64,000 nucleotides of DNA from PALSA-612 sp963755155 (GCA_963755155.1 CAVWIV010000016.1:62001-126000); one strand, 5' to 3'. Counted from the first letter of the stretch, positions 35,585 through 43,359 are shown. Notes: generated from the letters alone by a model not told the origin. Translations and numbers: made by a program.

Positions 35585-37011
35585 GACCAGGCCCGTTTCC
35601 CGGCTTCGTCGAGGCGCGACCATGCTTTCGGGAAGGCACGCCGCAACCGCCGCTTCGTGGCCCGTCGACGCTCGATCAGCTGTCCGGCAGCGAGCGCAGC
35701 GGGCTGGCTCCGCGTCACGCCGGCGACGCGCCGCAGCTCTCCCTCCGCCACGACGGCATCCTGATGGTCGCCGATCACGTCCTGAAACGCCTTGGCCCTG
35801 CGGATGAATTTCGTAGCCGCCTTGCCCCTGGACGCTTCTGCCAGCTCACCGGCGTACCGGGCTCGCTTGCCCTTGATGCGCACCGCATGCAGCTCCTCGT
35901 CGGACGGCTCACTGTCGAGCGCGCGCACCTCTTTGCGGAGCTTCCGGAACTCGCTTTTCGCAATTGCCTCGAGAGGCGTGTCGTCACCGGTGAAACGCGG
36001 CGCCGCGACGGCGAGCTCGATCGCGTCGAGGAGGGTGAAGTAGCGGTCGCTCGACATCGCTTCGGCCAGGAGCGCGGGACGCGGCCGCCTCTTTCCCGAG
36101 GATGCGCAACAGCACGTCGAGCCCCTTTCGCTCCTGCTCGTCCAGCGCCTTCCGCTCGGCGTCGAGGCTCTCGCGCAGGACGTCGGAGTCGCGCACGGGA
36201 CCAAGTTCGCTTCCCAGCCACGCCGACGTCGGTGCGCAGCCCGTCCGCCCACGCTGGATCGACGACACCGCGCGCTGCGCGCAGGATCGCTCTCAGGCGG
36301 CGGGTTGCGACACGGAGCTGATGGAGGTCCTCGGGATCGTCGCCGAGCCGCACACCGGGGTCGTGCGCGACCATGTTTCGGTACTGCGGCCAGCATCGCC
36401 TGCAGGTGATCCTCGTGGAGCGCCAGACCCAGGCTTCGCGGCCGGCGGCTCCTGCCGATAGCACTTGCGCGATCTTCGACCTGCCGTCGTGCCGCTTCGC
36501 TCCGTGGTTGCGCAGCTCGCGCCCGAGCCGCTCGAGCAGGTCGGCGTCGCCGGACACCAGCTCGATCTCAAGTTCGCCGAAGCGACCCGTCTTGCGGCGC
36601 GCCTCGAGCACGGAGACGAGGTCATGCGTCACGTCGGCGGCGCCGCCGTCCAGTGCCACGCGAACGCCTTCGCGCTTCGTCCGCAGCACGCCTACCGGCT
36701 GGAGCTCACGTCCGCGGATGACGCCGGCCAGCAGGGAGAGGACGTCCCCCGGGAGCTCCTTGCCCCCAGTCTCGAGCTCGAGCCGCCCACCCTGCTGAGG
36801 GCAGCTTCAGCTGCCAGAGGCCGCGGCGGCTCTCCACCCGGCGGCGGAGCGTGATACCTGCGGCGAGGAGGCGGCGATCCGCGGTGTCGTGATACGTCGA
36901 GGTGAATACGCGGGTTGCCAATGGCTTGCCGTCGAGCGCCGGCAGCTGGAAGCCCGGCTTCGCTACGAGCTTGAGCTCGCGCTCCAGTGTTCTCCGCACG
37001 GCATCGGCCAC
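35581..37011 (-). pseudogene. CYTH-CHAD domain protein (polyphosphate-associated; several apparent frameshifts)
   Basis: An N-terminal CYTH (triphosphate tunnel) domain starts RRTLERELKLVAKPGF with the ExExK signature, followed by FTSTYHDTADRRLLAAGITLRRR; the CHAD domain is rich in His and Arg (EDLHQLRVATRRLRAILRA, DEELHAVRIKGKRARYAGELA, FQDVIGDHQDAVVAE). The blocks sit in alternating frames with about five breaks between 36080 and 36800. CHAD domains bind polyphosphate, which fits the neighbouring ppk/ppx. GTG 37011 is the likely start, 28 nt from a PHO box shared with the divergent regulator. Confidence 0.78.
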
Positions 37012-37038
37012 GGGGCGCGGCGATCGTAACGAATGTCC

Positions 37039-37067
37039 GTTCACCAGGTGTTCACCGGACTGACGCC
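37039..37067 (+). promoter_or_regulatory. PHO box between CYTH-CHAD and response regulator 2
   Basis: Two perfect GTTCACC heptamers at 37039 and 37050 (11-bp spacing) and a weak third (TGACGCC, 37061) on the plus strand, 20 nt before the likely regulator start and 28 nt from the divergent CYTH-CHAD start. Confidence 0.78.
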
Positions 37068-37086
37068 GTCCTCCTCCCGGCTCTCT

Positions 37087-37797
37087 ATGGTTCCGCGGGT
37101 GACGAAGGTGCTCGTCATCGAGGACGACGCGGTCATCGCCGACGGCATCGTCCAGCACTTGACCGCCGCAGGGTTCGACGCCGTCACCGTGGGGGCGGCG
37201 AGACAGGGCTCGCGCGCCTGCGCTACGAGCAGCACGACGTGTGCGTTCTCGACCTCATGCTGCCCGGGCTCGACGGCTGGAAGCTCATCGAGACGGCTCG
37301 TGGAGAAGGGATCGGAACGCCTATCGTCGTCATCAGCGCGCGCGGTACGGAGCACGACCGCGTGCACGCGCTCGAGATCGGCGCCGACGACTACCTCGTC
37401 AAGCCCTTCTCGATGAAGGAGCTTGTCGCCCGCGTTCAGGCGGCCGGCCGCCGAGGCGCGCAGCCACACGCAGCGACGTCAGCGCGGCGAGGTGATCGAG
37501 ATCGAGGAGCTTGCGCGTCGACCCGCGGAGGTGCAGGCGTACGTGGACGGAGAGAGTGCGAACCTGACGCCAACCGAGTTCCGGCTGCTTTACGCGCTCG
37601 CGCTCGATCAGGGCCGTGTCGTCTCGCGCGACGAGCTGCTCCAACGTCTGTGGGGTCGCCGTCAGGGTCACCGCGACCGCACCGTCGATGTCTTCGTCCG
37701 CCGGCTGCGCGAGAAGATCGACCGGCGCGCGCCGCGGCACACGTTCATCCAGACGCGCTACGGCGTCGGCTACAAGCTCGAGGCCGAGCCGAAGTAG
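37087..37797 (+). pseudogene. PhoB/RegX3-like response regulator 2 (apparent frameshifts)
   Basis: Second OmpR-type regulator, closely similar to the one at 30821 (both end HTFIQTRYGVGYKLEA). Receiver: TKVLVIEDDAVIADGIVQHL, then after a G-run near 37191 GETGLARLRYEQHDVCVLDLMLPGLDGW and YLVKPFSMKELVARV; a second shift near 37460 precedes the winged helix (LTPTEFRLLYALALDQGRVVSRDEL). Its stop GAAGTAG is intact. No kinase lies next to it. ATG 37087 or GTG 37099 may start it. A PHO box upstream suggests autoregulation or control by the paralogue. Confidence 0.8.
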
Positions 37798-37814
37798 CCT
37801 TCTCGCGTTCGCCT

Positions 37815-37854
37815 GGTGGGAAGTCGGTGAACGTCTGGTGAGCGTGTGGTGAAC
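37815..37854 (+). promoter_or_regulatory. PHO box upstream of the cyclic-nucleotide-binding/PycTM-like pair
   Basis: Four heptamers at exact 11-bp spacing: GGTGGGA (37815), GGTGAAC (37826), GGTGAGC (37837), GGTGAAC (37848), that is GTTCACC units on the minus strand. It ends 27 nt before the TAGCGT -10 box of the next gene, just upstream of where a -35 would be. The opposite orientation to the downstream gene leaves its target unproven. Confidence 0.7.
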
Positions 37855-37881
37855 TGGGTCGCTGCGCTCTCCGGCTCACGC

Positions 37882-37887
37882 TAGCGT
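37882..37887 (+). promoter_or_regulatory. -10 box TAGCGT before the cyclic-nucleotide-binding gene
   Basis: TAGCGT ends 7 nt before GTG 37895; no SD sequence, so the transcript is probably leaderless. Confidence 0.45.
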
Positions 37888-37894
37888 CTCGCCC

Positions 37895-38302
37895 GTGCGC
37901 TCTCAGCGCAGACGAGATCAGCCGGATCCCCTGTTCTCGGGACTTTCCGCGGAACTGGTCGAATGGGTCGCTTCACGGTTCGAGACGCGGGAGGTCGAAG
38001 CCCGGCACACTGATCGCATCCGAGGCGGCTTCGGGATACACGTTCTTCGTGATCGTCGACGGGACGGCGACGGTGCACCGCGGCGACGAGATGCTAGCGC
38101 ACCTCAGGACCGGGGGACTTCTTCGGCGAGGGCGCGTTGCTCGGATCGAACGGCCGCCGAAACGCTTCCGTTGTCGCGAGCTCGGCTGATGCGACTCGGG
38201 GCCATGTTCGGGACGGAGTTCCGCGTGCTCGAGAAGGAGCTTCCCGAGGTCGCAGCTCGCGTCCGCGAGACCATGGCCGCTCGCGAAGCGACTGCGAGCT
38301 GA
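37895..38302 (+). pseudogene. cyclic-nucleotide-binding (cNMP/CRP-like) domain protein (apparent frameshifts)
   Basis: Small protein of about 135 residues consisting of one cNMP-binding domain. Frames read in order: DPLFSGLSAELVEWVASRFETREVEA, then TLIASEAASGYTFFVIVDGTATVHRGDEMLAHLRTG, then the phosphate-binding cassette GDFFGEGALLGSNGRRNASVVAS, then GTEFRVLEKELPEVAARVRE. Shifts fall near 38003, in the G-run at 38112 and near 38175. FGE and the Arg of RRNASV match ligand-binding positions of CAP-like domains. No DNA-binding helix-turn-helix follows, so it is a stand-alone sensor. The PycTM-like gene starts 3 nt later. Confidence 0.7.
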
Positions 38303-38305
38303 CGT

Positions 38306-38845
38306 TTGCTGACCGTGCAATCGGTCGTGGACGACGGCTCGTCGCCCCTCGACGGCGTACGTGCTCGCGGCACGACGGACTACTTCCTGCGCAACCTGCA
38401 CGAGCAGCTCGTTCAGCTCAGCGCACAGGCCGATCTCAAGGCGTCGATCGTGCTGACGGTCAGCACCGTCGTCCTGAGCATCTCTTTCGCACGCGCGGAG
38501 CCGCGCACCAGCACCTGGGTGCTCGGCGCTGGTCTGTTCATGGCCCTGGTGTCGGCCATTCTCGCCGTTCTCCCCTCGATCCGGTCGAAGCCGGCGCGCG
38601 AGGAGGACATCGATCTTCTGTTCTTCGCCCAGTTCTTCCAGCTGCCGAAGGAGCGCTACATCGAAGCCATGGGCTCTGTGATGGAGAGTGACCAGGCCGT
38701 CTACACGACGCTGATCGGGAACATCCACAACCAGGCCGTCTACCTCATGCAGCACAAGTACCGCTACCTACGGCTGAGCTATGTGGCGCTCCTCGTGGCC
38801 GCAGCCGCGGCCGCGGTCACAGAGGTGGTCGGCCACGTGGTCTGA
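38306..38845 (+). CDS. PycTM/DUF5706-like membrane protein
   Basis: 179 residues. An N-terminal helix (DYFLRNLHEQLVQLSAQADLK) leads to two adjacent membrane helices (SIVLTVSTVVLSISFA, VLGAGLFMALVSAILAVLPS), a cytosolic helical region with LLFFAQFFQLPKERYIEAM and DQAVYTTLIGNIHNQAVYLM, then KYRYLRLSYVALLVAAAAAAV as a third helix. This pattern matches what I know of DUF5706, the membrane effector of Pycsar cyclic-pyrimidine antiphage systems, though no search was possible. It directly follows a cNMP-binding gene. The cyclase expected of such a system is not adjacent; a class III cyclase protein lies 4.7 kb away. TTG 38306 start; GTG 38315 possible. Confidence 0.65.
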   Translation: MLTVQSVVDDGSSPLDGVRARGTTDYFLRNLHEQLVQLSAQADLKASIVLTVSTVVLSISFARAEPRTSTWVLGAGLFMALVSAILAVLPSIRSKPAREEDIDLLFFAQFFQLPKERYIEAMGSVMESDQAVYTTLIGNIHNQAVYLMQHKYRYLRLSYVALLVAAAAAAVTEVVGHVV

Positions 38846-38918
38846 CGTTGTAGGCATTCACCGCCTGGTCTCCGCATCTTCGCCACGGTGTCACCGCGGG
38901 GGCGCGCACGATTCGCCC

Positions 38919-38990
38919 ATGAAGACGAACTGCACCTGCCGCAAAGGCGCGGTTTGCTCGAGCTGCCTCGGCGTCGTCAAGCCTCTCTAG
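38919..38990 (+). CDS. 23-residue cysteine-rich micro-ORF
   Basis: ATG 38919 encodes a short peptide with four cysteines arranged CTC-x5-CSSC, which could bind a metal. The stop shares CTAG with the stop of the convergent ymdB-like gene, exactly as at two other convergent junctions in this window. No clear Shine-Dalgarno is present. Its existence as a gene is tentative. Confidence 0.3.
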   Translation: MKTNCTCRKGAVCSSCLGVVKPL

Positions 38991-39766
38991 AGCTCGACGC
39001 GCAGCGGCTCGATCGCCGTGGCCCGGCCCGTCGCCGGGTCGCAGTCGAGCACGACGCCCTCCAGCCTGACGCCGCCCTTCGCCGGCTTGAAGCGCACGGG
39101 GATCCCCGTGCGCATGCGCTGGATCGCGAGGTCGGCCTCGACGCCGATGACGGAGTCGTGCGGGCCCGTCATGCCCGCGTCCGTGATCGCCGCGGTGCCG
39201 CCGGGCTGGATACGCGCGTCTGCCGTCTGCACGTGTGTGTGGGTGCCGATGACCGCGGTCACGCGCCCGTCGAGCATGCGGGCGACGGCGATCTTCTCGC
39301 TCGTCGCCTCCGCGTGGAAGTCGACGAGCACGACGTTCGCCTGCTGCCGCGCCTCCTCGACCACGCGGTCGAGCACCTCGAACGGGCTTACCGGCACGTC
39401 GAGAAAGAGCTGACCGAGGACGTTGCAGACCGCGACCGGTGTCCCGTCCGCCGCCTCGACGACAGCCAGGCCACGGCCAGGCGAGGCGGCGGCGAAGTTC
39501 GCGGGACGGATGACCCGCTCGGATGCGGCGAGGTACGGGCCCATGCCGTCGCGTGCCCACGTGTGGTTGCCGAGCGTGATGACGTCGGCCCCTGCGGCGA
39601 GCAGGCGGTCGGCGAGCCGCGGCGTGATGCCGCGGCCGTCGGCGACGTTCTCGCCGTTCACGACCGCGAGCGCCGCGCCGAGCTCCTCGCGCAGCGCAGG
39701 CAACCTCGACTCCACGGCCTCCCGCCCCGGGGGGCCGAAGACATCGGCGACGAAGAGGATTCTCAC
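38987..39766 (-). CDS. YmdB/TIGR00282-family metallophosphoesterase
   Basis: 259 residues. Metal-site motifs FVADVFGPPGREA, NGENVADGRGITPR, LGNHTWARD, VDFHAEATSEK and GTHTHVQTAD match the YmdB family, whose characterised members hydrolyse 2',3'-cyclic nucleotides. GTG 39766 overlaps the M23-like stop by 4 nt. It lies tail to tail with the PycTM-like region, sharing a CTAG stop with the micro-ORF. Confidence 0.9.
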   Translation of the reverse strand: MRILFVADVFGPPGREAVESRLPALREELGAALAVVNGENVADGRGITPRLADRLLAAGADVITLGNHTWARDGMGPYLAASERVIRPANFAAASPGRGLAVVEAADGTPVAVCNVLGQLFLDVPVSPFEVLDRVVEEARQQANVVLVDFHAEATSEKIAVARMLDGRVTAVIGTHTHVQTADARIQPGGTAAITDAGMTGPHDSVIGVEADLAIQRMRTGIPVRFKPAKGGVRLEGVVLDCDPATGRATAIEPLRVEL

Positions 39767-40536
39767 CCGAGGTTCGCGGCCGGTCGCACTTCGATCGTCA
39801 CGTGGTTGCCGGGGTCGTGCGTCACCTCGGCCAGTGCCTGCTCCTCGGCGCGCGAAAGGTCCATCACGACGCCGATCTTCGACGTTCCCGACGTGACGGG
39901 AGAGCCGACCGTGAGCGCCGGGTCTGCACGCAGCCGCCTGATCGAGACGACGACGGAAGGCGCGACGTCCGGGACGACGTCGATGCGGTGCCCGTACCGC
40001 CTGCCGTCGAGCACGAGGTCGCGGATGCTCACGACCGTCCCGTTTACGGGGGCGTAGACCGCGGTGCCCGCGGGGGCGCCGACGTCGAGCGCTCCCGTGG
40101 GCGTCCCCAAGCCACCGCCCAGCTGGTGGTACGTAACGCCGCTCGCGTCCTCCCCGGTCAGGCGGTGGAGGATGCGCGCGAAGATGCCCTCGTTCGCCTG
40201 GCGGCCGACGGGCTGGAGCGGCAGCGCGTTCTCGCTCGCGCCGTGGTAGCCGAGCGCGGTGACCGACAGGCACGAGACGGGCAGGTCGATCGTCACCTCG
40301 CCCTGGAACGCGATCGTCTTCGGCGGTGGCCGGCCGGTCTCGAGCTGCGCGGAGTCGCACGCCAGGAGCGACGACGACGGTGAGCTGAACGCGGCGAGCA
40401 GGATCGTCACGACAAGGGCCGTTCCGACGAGCATCGCCACGACGGTCCACCGTCTCGCAGTCCGGTTTCGGCGCCGTCGGATCGGCGCGCTCGCTCGACG
40501 GCCCTGAATACGCGCGGGGCGAGGCCATCGGGCCAA
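39763..40536 (-). CDS. membrane-anchored M23-like (LysM/peptidase-fold) protein, probably non-catalytic
   Basis: 257 residues. An Arg-rich N-terminus and one membrane helix (VVAMLVGTALVVTILLAAF) precede an exported beta-rich domain with the M23 lysostaphin-like core AGTAVYAPVNGTVVSIRDL. The metal ligands expected in M23 (HxxxD and HxH) are not seen: the final strand reads NHVTIEVRP. It may therefore bind rather than cut peptidoglycan or activate another hydrolase. TTG 40536 start. Confidence 0.6.
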   Translation of the reverse strand: MARWPRPARIQGRRASAPIRRRRNRTARRWTVVAMLVGTALVVTILLAAFSSPSSSLLACDSAQLETGRPPPKTIAFQGEVTIDLPVSCLSVTALGYHGASENALPLQPVGRQANEGIFARILHRLTGEDASGVTYHQLGGGLGTPTGALDVGAPAGTAVYAPVNGTVVSIRDLVLDGRRYGHRIDVVPDVAPSVVVSIRRLRADPALTVGSPVTSGTSKIGVVMDLSRAEEQALAEVTHDPGNHVTIEVRPAANLG

Positions 40537-40542
40537 CGTACC

Positions 40543-40576
40543 AACAGGCCGCGCGCGAAGCGCGCTTGGGCCTGTT
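40543..40576 (+). promoter_or_regulatory. long hairpin between divergent M23-like gene and hemB
   Basis: AACAGGCC (40543-40550) pairs with GGCCTGTT (40569-40576), and inside it GCGCGC-GAA-GCGCGC (40551-40565) forms a second stem with a 3-nt bulge. It lies 7 nt upstream of the M23-like start (minus strand) and 31 nt upstream of the hemB -10 box, so it would be outside a leaderless hemB mRNA. Possible operator or cruciform; function unknown. Confidence 0.5.
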
Positions 40577-40606
40577 CAGCGAGCTACTGCGCGAAGCACC
40601 AGTGCG

Positions 40607-40612
40607 TAGTCT
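40607..40612 (+). promoter_or_regulatory. -10 box TAGTCT before hemB (leaderless)
   Basis: TAGTCT ends 6 nt before GTG 40619 with no SD sequence. Confidence 0.5.
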
Positions 40613-40618
40613 TTCGCT

Positions 40619-41578
40619 GTGAGCTTCCCCGCGACACGCCTGCGGCGCCTGCGGAGGACGCCCGTTCTCCGCGATCTGACTCGCGAGACGCGGCTCGCCG
40701 TGGACGACCTCGTGATGCCGCTGTTCGTCGCTCCGGAGCCGCTCGTGAACGAGCAGCTGCCCGCCCTGGGTCGCCATACCGTCGATGGCCTCCTGGGCGC
40801 GGCCGAGGAGCTGGCCGCCGCCGGAGTTCCCGCGCTGCTGCTCTTCGGCGTGCCCGAGGAGAAGGACGACGAGGCGACCGGCGCCTGGGCCGAGGACGGG
40901 GTGGTCCAGCAGGCGCTGCGGGAGCTGCGGCCTCGCTTCCCGGAGCTCCTGTTGCTCACCGACGTCTGTCTGTGCGCGTACACGACGCACGGTCACTGCG
41001 GTGTCGTCGAGGACGGTGAGATCGCGAATGACGCGACCCTGGAGCTGCTGGCCCGCGTGGCCGTGAGCCACGCCGAGGCGGGCGCCGACGCCGTGTGCCC
41101 GAGCGACATGATGGACGGTCGAGTCGGCGCTGTCCGCGAGGCGCTCGACGATGCCGGGTTCGACCAGGCGGCGATCGTCGCGTACTCGGCGAAGTACGCG
41201 TCGGCGTTCTACGGACCGTTTCGCGAGGCGGCGGGCTCGACGCCGGCCTTCGGCGACCGGGCGTCGTACCAGATGGATCCTGCGAACGTCCGTGAGGCGC
41301 TGCGCGAGTGCGAGCTCGACCTCGCGGAGGGCGCGGACATGATCATGGTGAAGCCGGCGCTGCCCTACCTCGACGTCATCCGCGCCGTGCGCGAGCGCTT
41401 CGACGCCCCGCTGGCCGCGTACAGCGTCTCCGGCGAGTACGCGATGGTGAAGGCTGCAGCCGCGGCCGGACATCTCGACGAGCGCCGCGCAGCCCTCGAA
41501 GGGCTGACCGCCGTGCGGCGGGCGGGCGCCGATTTCGTCATCTCGTACTGGGCGAAGGAAGCCGCGTCGTGGCTGTGA
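40619..41578 (+). CDS. hemB: porphobilinogen synthase (delta-aminolevulinate dehydratase)
   Basis: 319 residues. Condenses two 5-aminolevulinates to porphobilinogen. The zinc-type cysteine cluster DVCLCAYTTHGHCG, the Schiff-base lysines in AYSAKYASAFYGPFREA and IMVKPALPYLD, and SGEYAMVKAAA are all present. hemL starts inside its stop codon (GTGA), giving a hemB-hemL operon. Confidence 0.97.
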   Translation: MSFPATRLRRLRRTPVLRDLTRETRLAVDDLVMPLFVAPEPLVNEQLPALGRHTVDGLLGAAEELAAAGVPALLLFGVPEEKDDEATGAWAEDGVVQQALRELRPRFPELLLLTDVCLCAYTTHGHCGVVEDGEIANDATLELLARVAVSHAEAGADAVCPSDMMDGRVGAVREALDDAGFDQAAIVAYSAKYASAFYGPFREAAGSTPAFGDRASYQMDPANVREALRECELDLAEGADMIMVKPALPYLDVIRAVRERFDAPLAAYSVSGEYAMVKAAAAAGHLDERRAALEGLTAVRRAGADFVISYWAKEAASWL

Positions 41579-42832
41579 GAACGCAGTCCGAGCTGTGGCG
41601 CCGCGCCACCGAGGTCATTCCCGGCGGCGTCAACTCGCCGATCCGCGCGATGCGCGCGGTCGGCCTCGACGAGCCCGTGTTCATGCGGCGTGGCGAGGGC
41701 GCGTACATCGAGGACGTCGACGGCACGCGCTACGTCGACTGGGTCATGTCGTGGGGCCCGCTCGTCTTCGGGCACGCGGATCCCGAGACGATCGCCGCGG
41801 TCGTTCAGGCAGCGGCCGACGGAACGACGTTCGGCGCGCCGACAGAGGCGGAGGTGGAGCTGGCAGCGGAGATCGTGTCGGCGGTGCCCTCGATCGACCA
41901 GGTCCGGCTCGTGTCCTCGGGCACCGAAGCGGCCATGAGCGCCGTTCGCCTCGCGCGAGCGGAAACAGGACGGGACCGCATCCTGAAGTTCGCCGGCGGG
42001 TACCACGGCCACGCGGACGCGCTGCTTGCCGCCGCGGGCTCGGGCGTCGCCACGCTTGGCATCCCATCGACGCCCGGCGTGCCCGCCGCCGCCGTCGCAG
42101 ACACGATCGTCTGTCCCTACAACGACGCTGCCGCCGCGGCGGATGCCTTCAGCCGCCACGGCGACAGCCTCGCCTGCGTGCTCGTCGAGCCGGTGGCCGG
42201 GAACATGGGGGTCGTCCCCCCCGAGCCCGGCTTCCTGGAGGAGCTCCGTTCACTCTGTGACTCGGCAGGGTCGCTGCTCCTCTTCGACGAGGTGATCACG
42301 GGCTTCCGGGTTGCGCGTGGCGGCGCACAGGAGCTCTACGGCGTGACACCGGACCTCACGATTCTCGGGAAGATCGTCGGCGGCGGCCTGCCGCTCGGCG
42401 CGTTCGGCGGCCGCGCTGAGCTGATGGAGCAGCTCGCACCGGCCGGCGACGTCTACCAGGCGGGAACGCTGTCCGGAAACCCGCTCGCGACAGCAGCCGG
42501 ACTGTCGGTGCTGCGACGTCTTCGCGACGCGGACGTCTACGACGAGCTCGAGCGGCTCGCCGCGCGGCTCGAGGCAGGGCTTCAGTCCGTTCGGGCGCGT
42601 CCAGCGCGCAGGCTCGATGCTGACGCTCTTCATGGGGTCAGACCCTGTGACGAACCTCGACGGCGCGCAGACGTGCGACACGGATCGCTACGGCGCACTC
42701 TTCCGCAGCCTGCTCGCGGAAGGCGTGTACGTCGCACCATCGGCGTACGAGGCGCTGTTCGTGTCGCTCTCGCACGGCGATGAGGAGATCGACCGCACGA
42801 TCGAGGCGGCGGCGCGGTTCTTCGAGCGATGA
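41575..42832 (+). CDS. hemL: glutamate-1-semialdehyde 2,1-aminomutase (apparent frameshift near the 3' end)
   Basis: PLP enzyme making 5-aminolevulinate (C5 pathway). Motifs IPGGVNSPIRAMRAVG, SSGTEAAMSAVRLAR, FDEVITGFR and the PLP lysine region LTILGKIVGGGLPLGAFGG are in one frame; after about 42588 the end (VQRAGSMLTLFMGSDPV ... EEIDRTIEAAARFFE) is in another. One extra base near 42587-42592 would restore about 418 residues. A GGGGTCAGACCC palindrome overlaps codons GSDP. GTG 41575 overlaps hemB; GTG 41569 is an alternative. Confidence 0.93.
42634..42646. repeat. near-copy of the GGGGTCAGACCCC palindrome inside hemL
   Basis: GGGGTCAGACCCT: 12 of 13 bases match the 21334 and 53511 copies. 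It translates as part of GSDP at a variable surface-type position, so chance is possible. Confidence 0.4.
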
Positions 42833-43356
42833 CGACGAGCCTCTGGGACGAGGTCGCCGAGGGCGCCCGTCGCGAGAGCCCGCTCTGGGCGGCAGCGCTG
42901 CGCCCGGAGGACGAACGTGAGCTCGAGCCGGTCTTCTCGCCGCTCGGCGACGAGCGCCGGGCGCTGGGCGTCGAGACGATCTACGAGGGCTATCTCCTCC
43001 ACTACGGCCGTCCCAGGCTCTTCGCGCCGCCCGCGCCGGAGGACGCGCTGCTGCTCGGCGACTACCTTTACGCGCACGGCCTGGTGCGCGTCGCGGAGCT
43101 GCACGACGTCGCCGCGGTCGCGGATCTCGCTGCGCTCATCTCGATCTGTGCGCAGCTGCGCGCGGAGGGCGCGAACGGCGATGGCGCTGCCTGGGCAGCG
43201 ACGGCAGCGCTCGCGGGTGCGAACGGGCTCGCCGTGGCGCGCGACGCGCTCCGGCTACGCGGCGACTCCGAGCCTCTGCTCGAGCTCGTCCGGGCCGAGG
43301 TGGGCGACGACGCGGTGGACGGCGCGCTGTCCACGCACCGCAACCGCGTGGGTTAG
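42829..43356 (+). CDS. protein of unknown function, all-helical, polyprenyl-synthase-like segment
   Basis: 175 residues, no membrane helix. The stretch LLLGDYLYAHGLVRVAELHDVAAVADLAALIS resembles, by eye, the helix AAGDYLFARAFAELAETGDAAAVELLAD of the polyprenyl synthase at 50710, but the DDxxD metal motifs are missing. It could be a non-catalytic subunit or a distant helical homologue. ATG 42829 overlaps hemL by 4 nt, so it is co-translated with heme genes. Confidence 0.55.
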   Translation: MTTSLWDEVAEGARRESPLWAAALRPEDERELEPVFSPLGDERRALGVETIYEGYLLHYGRPRLFAPPAPEDALLLGDYLYAHGLVRVAELHDVAAVADLAALISICAQLRAEGANGDGAAWAATAALAGANGLAVARDALRLRGDSEPLLELVRAEVGDDAVDGALSTHRNRVG

Positions 43357-43359
43357 AGT
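43354..43359 (+). promoter_or_regulatory. -10 box TAGAGT before the 47-residue membrane protein (leaderless)
   Basis: TAGAGT overlaps the previous stop and lies 9 nt before ATG 43369, as at 17508. Confidence 0.5.

Noticed and set aside
38987..41473. 828-residue minus-strand open frame over hemB
   Set aside because: Antisense shadow of hemB; only the last 259 residues form the YmdB-family protein.
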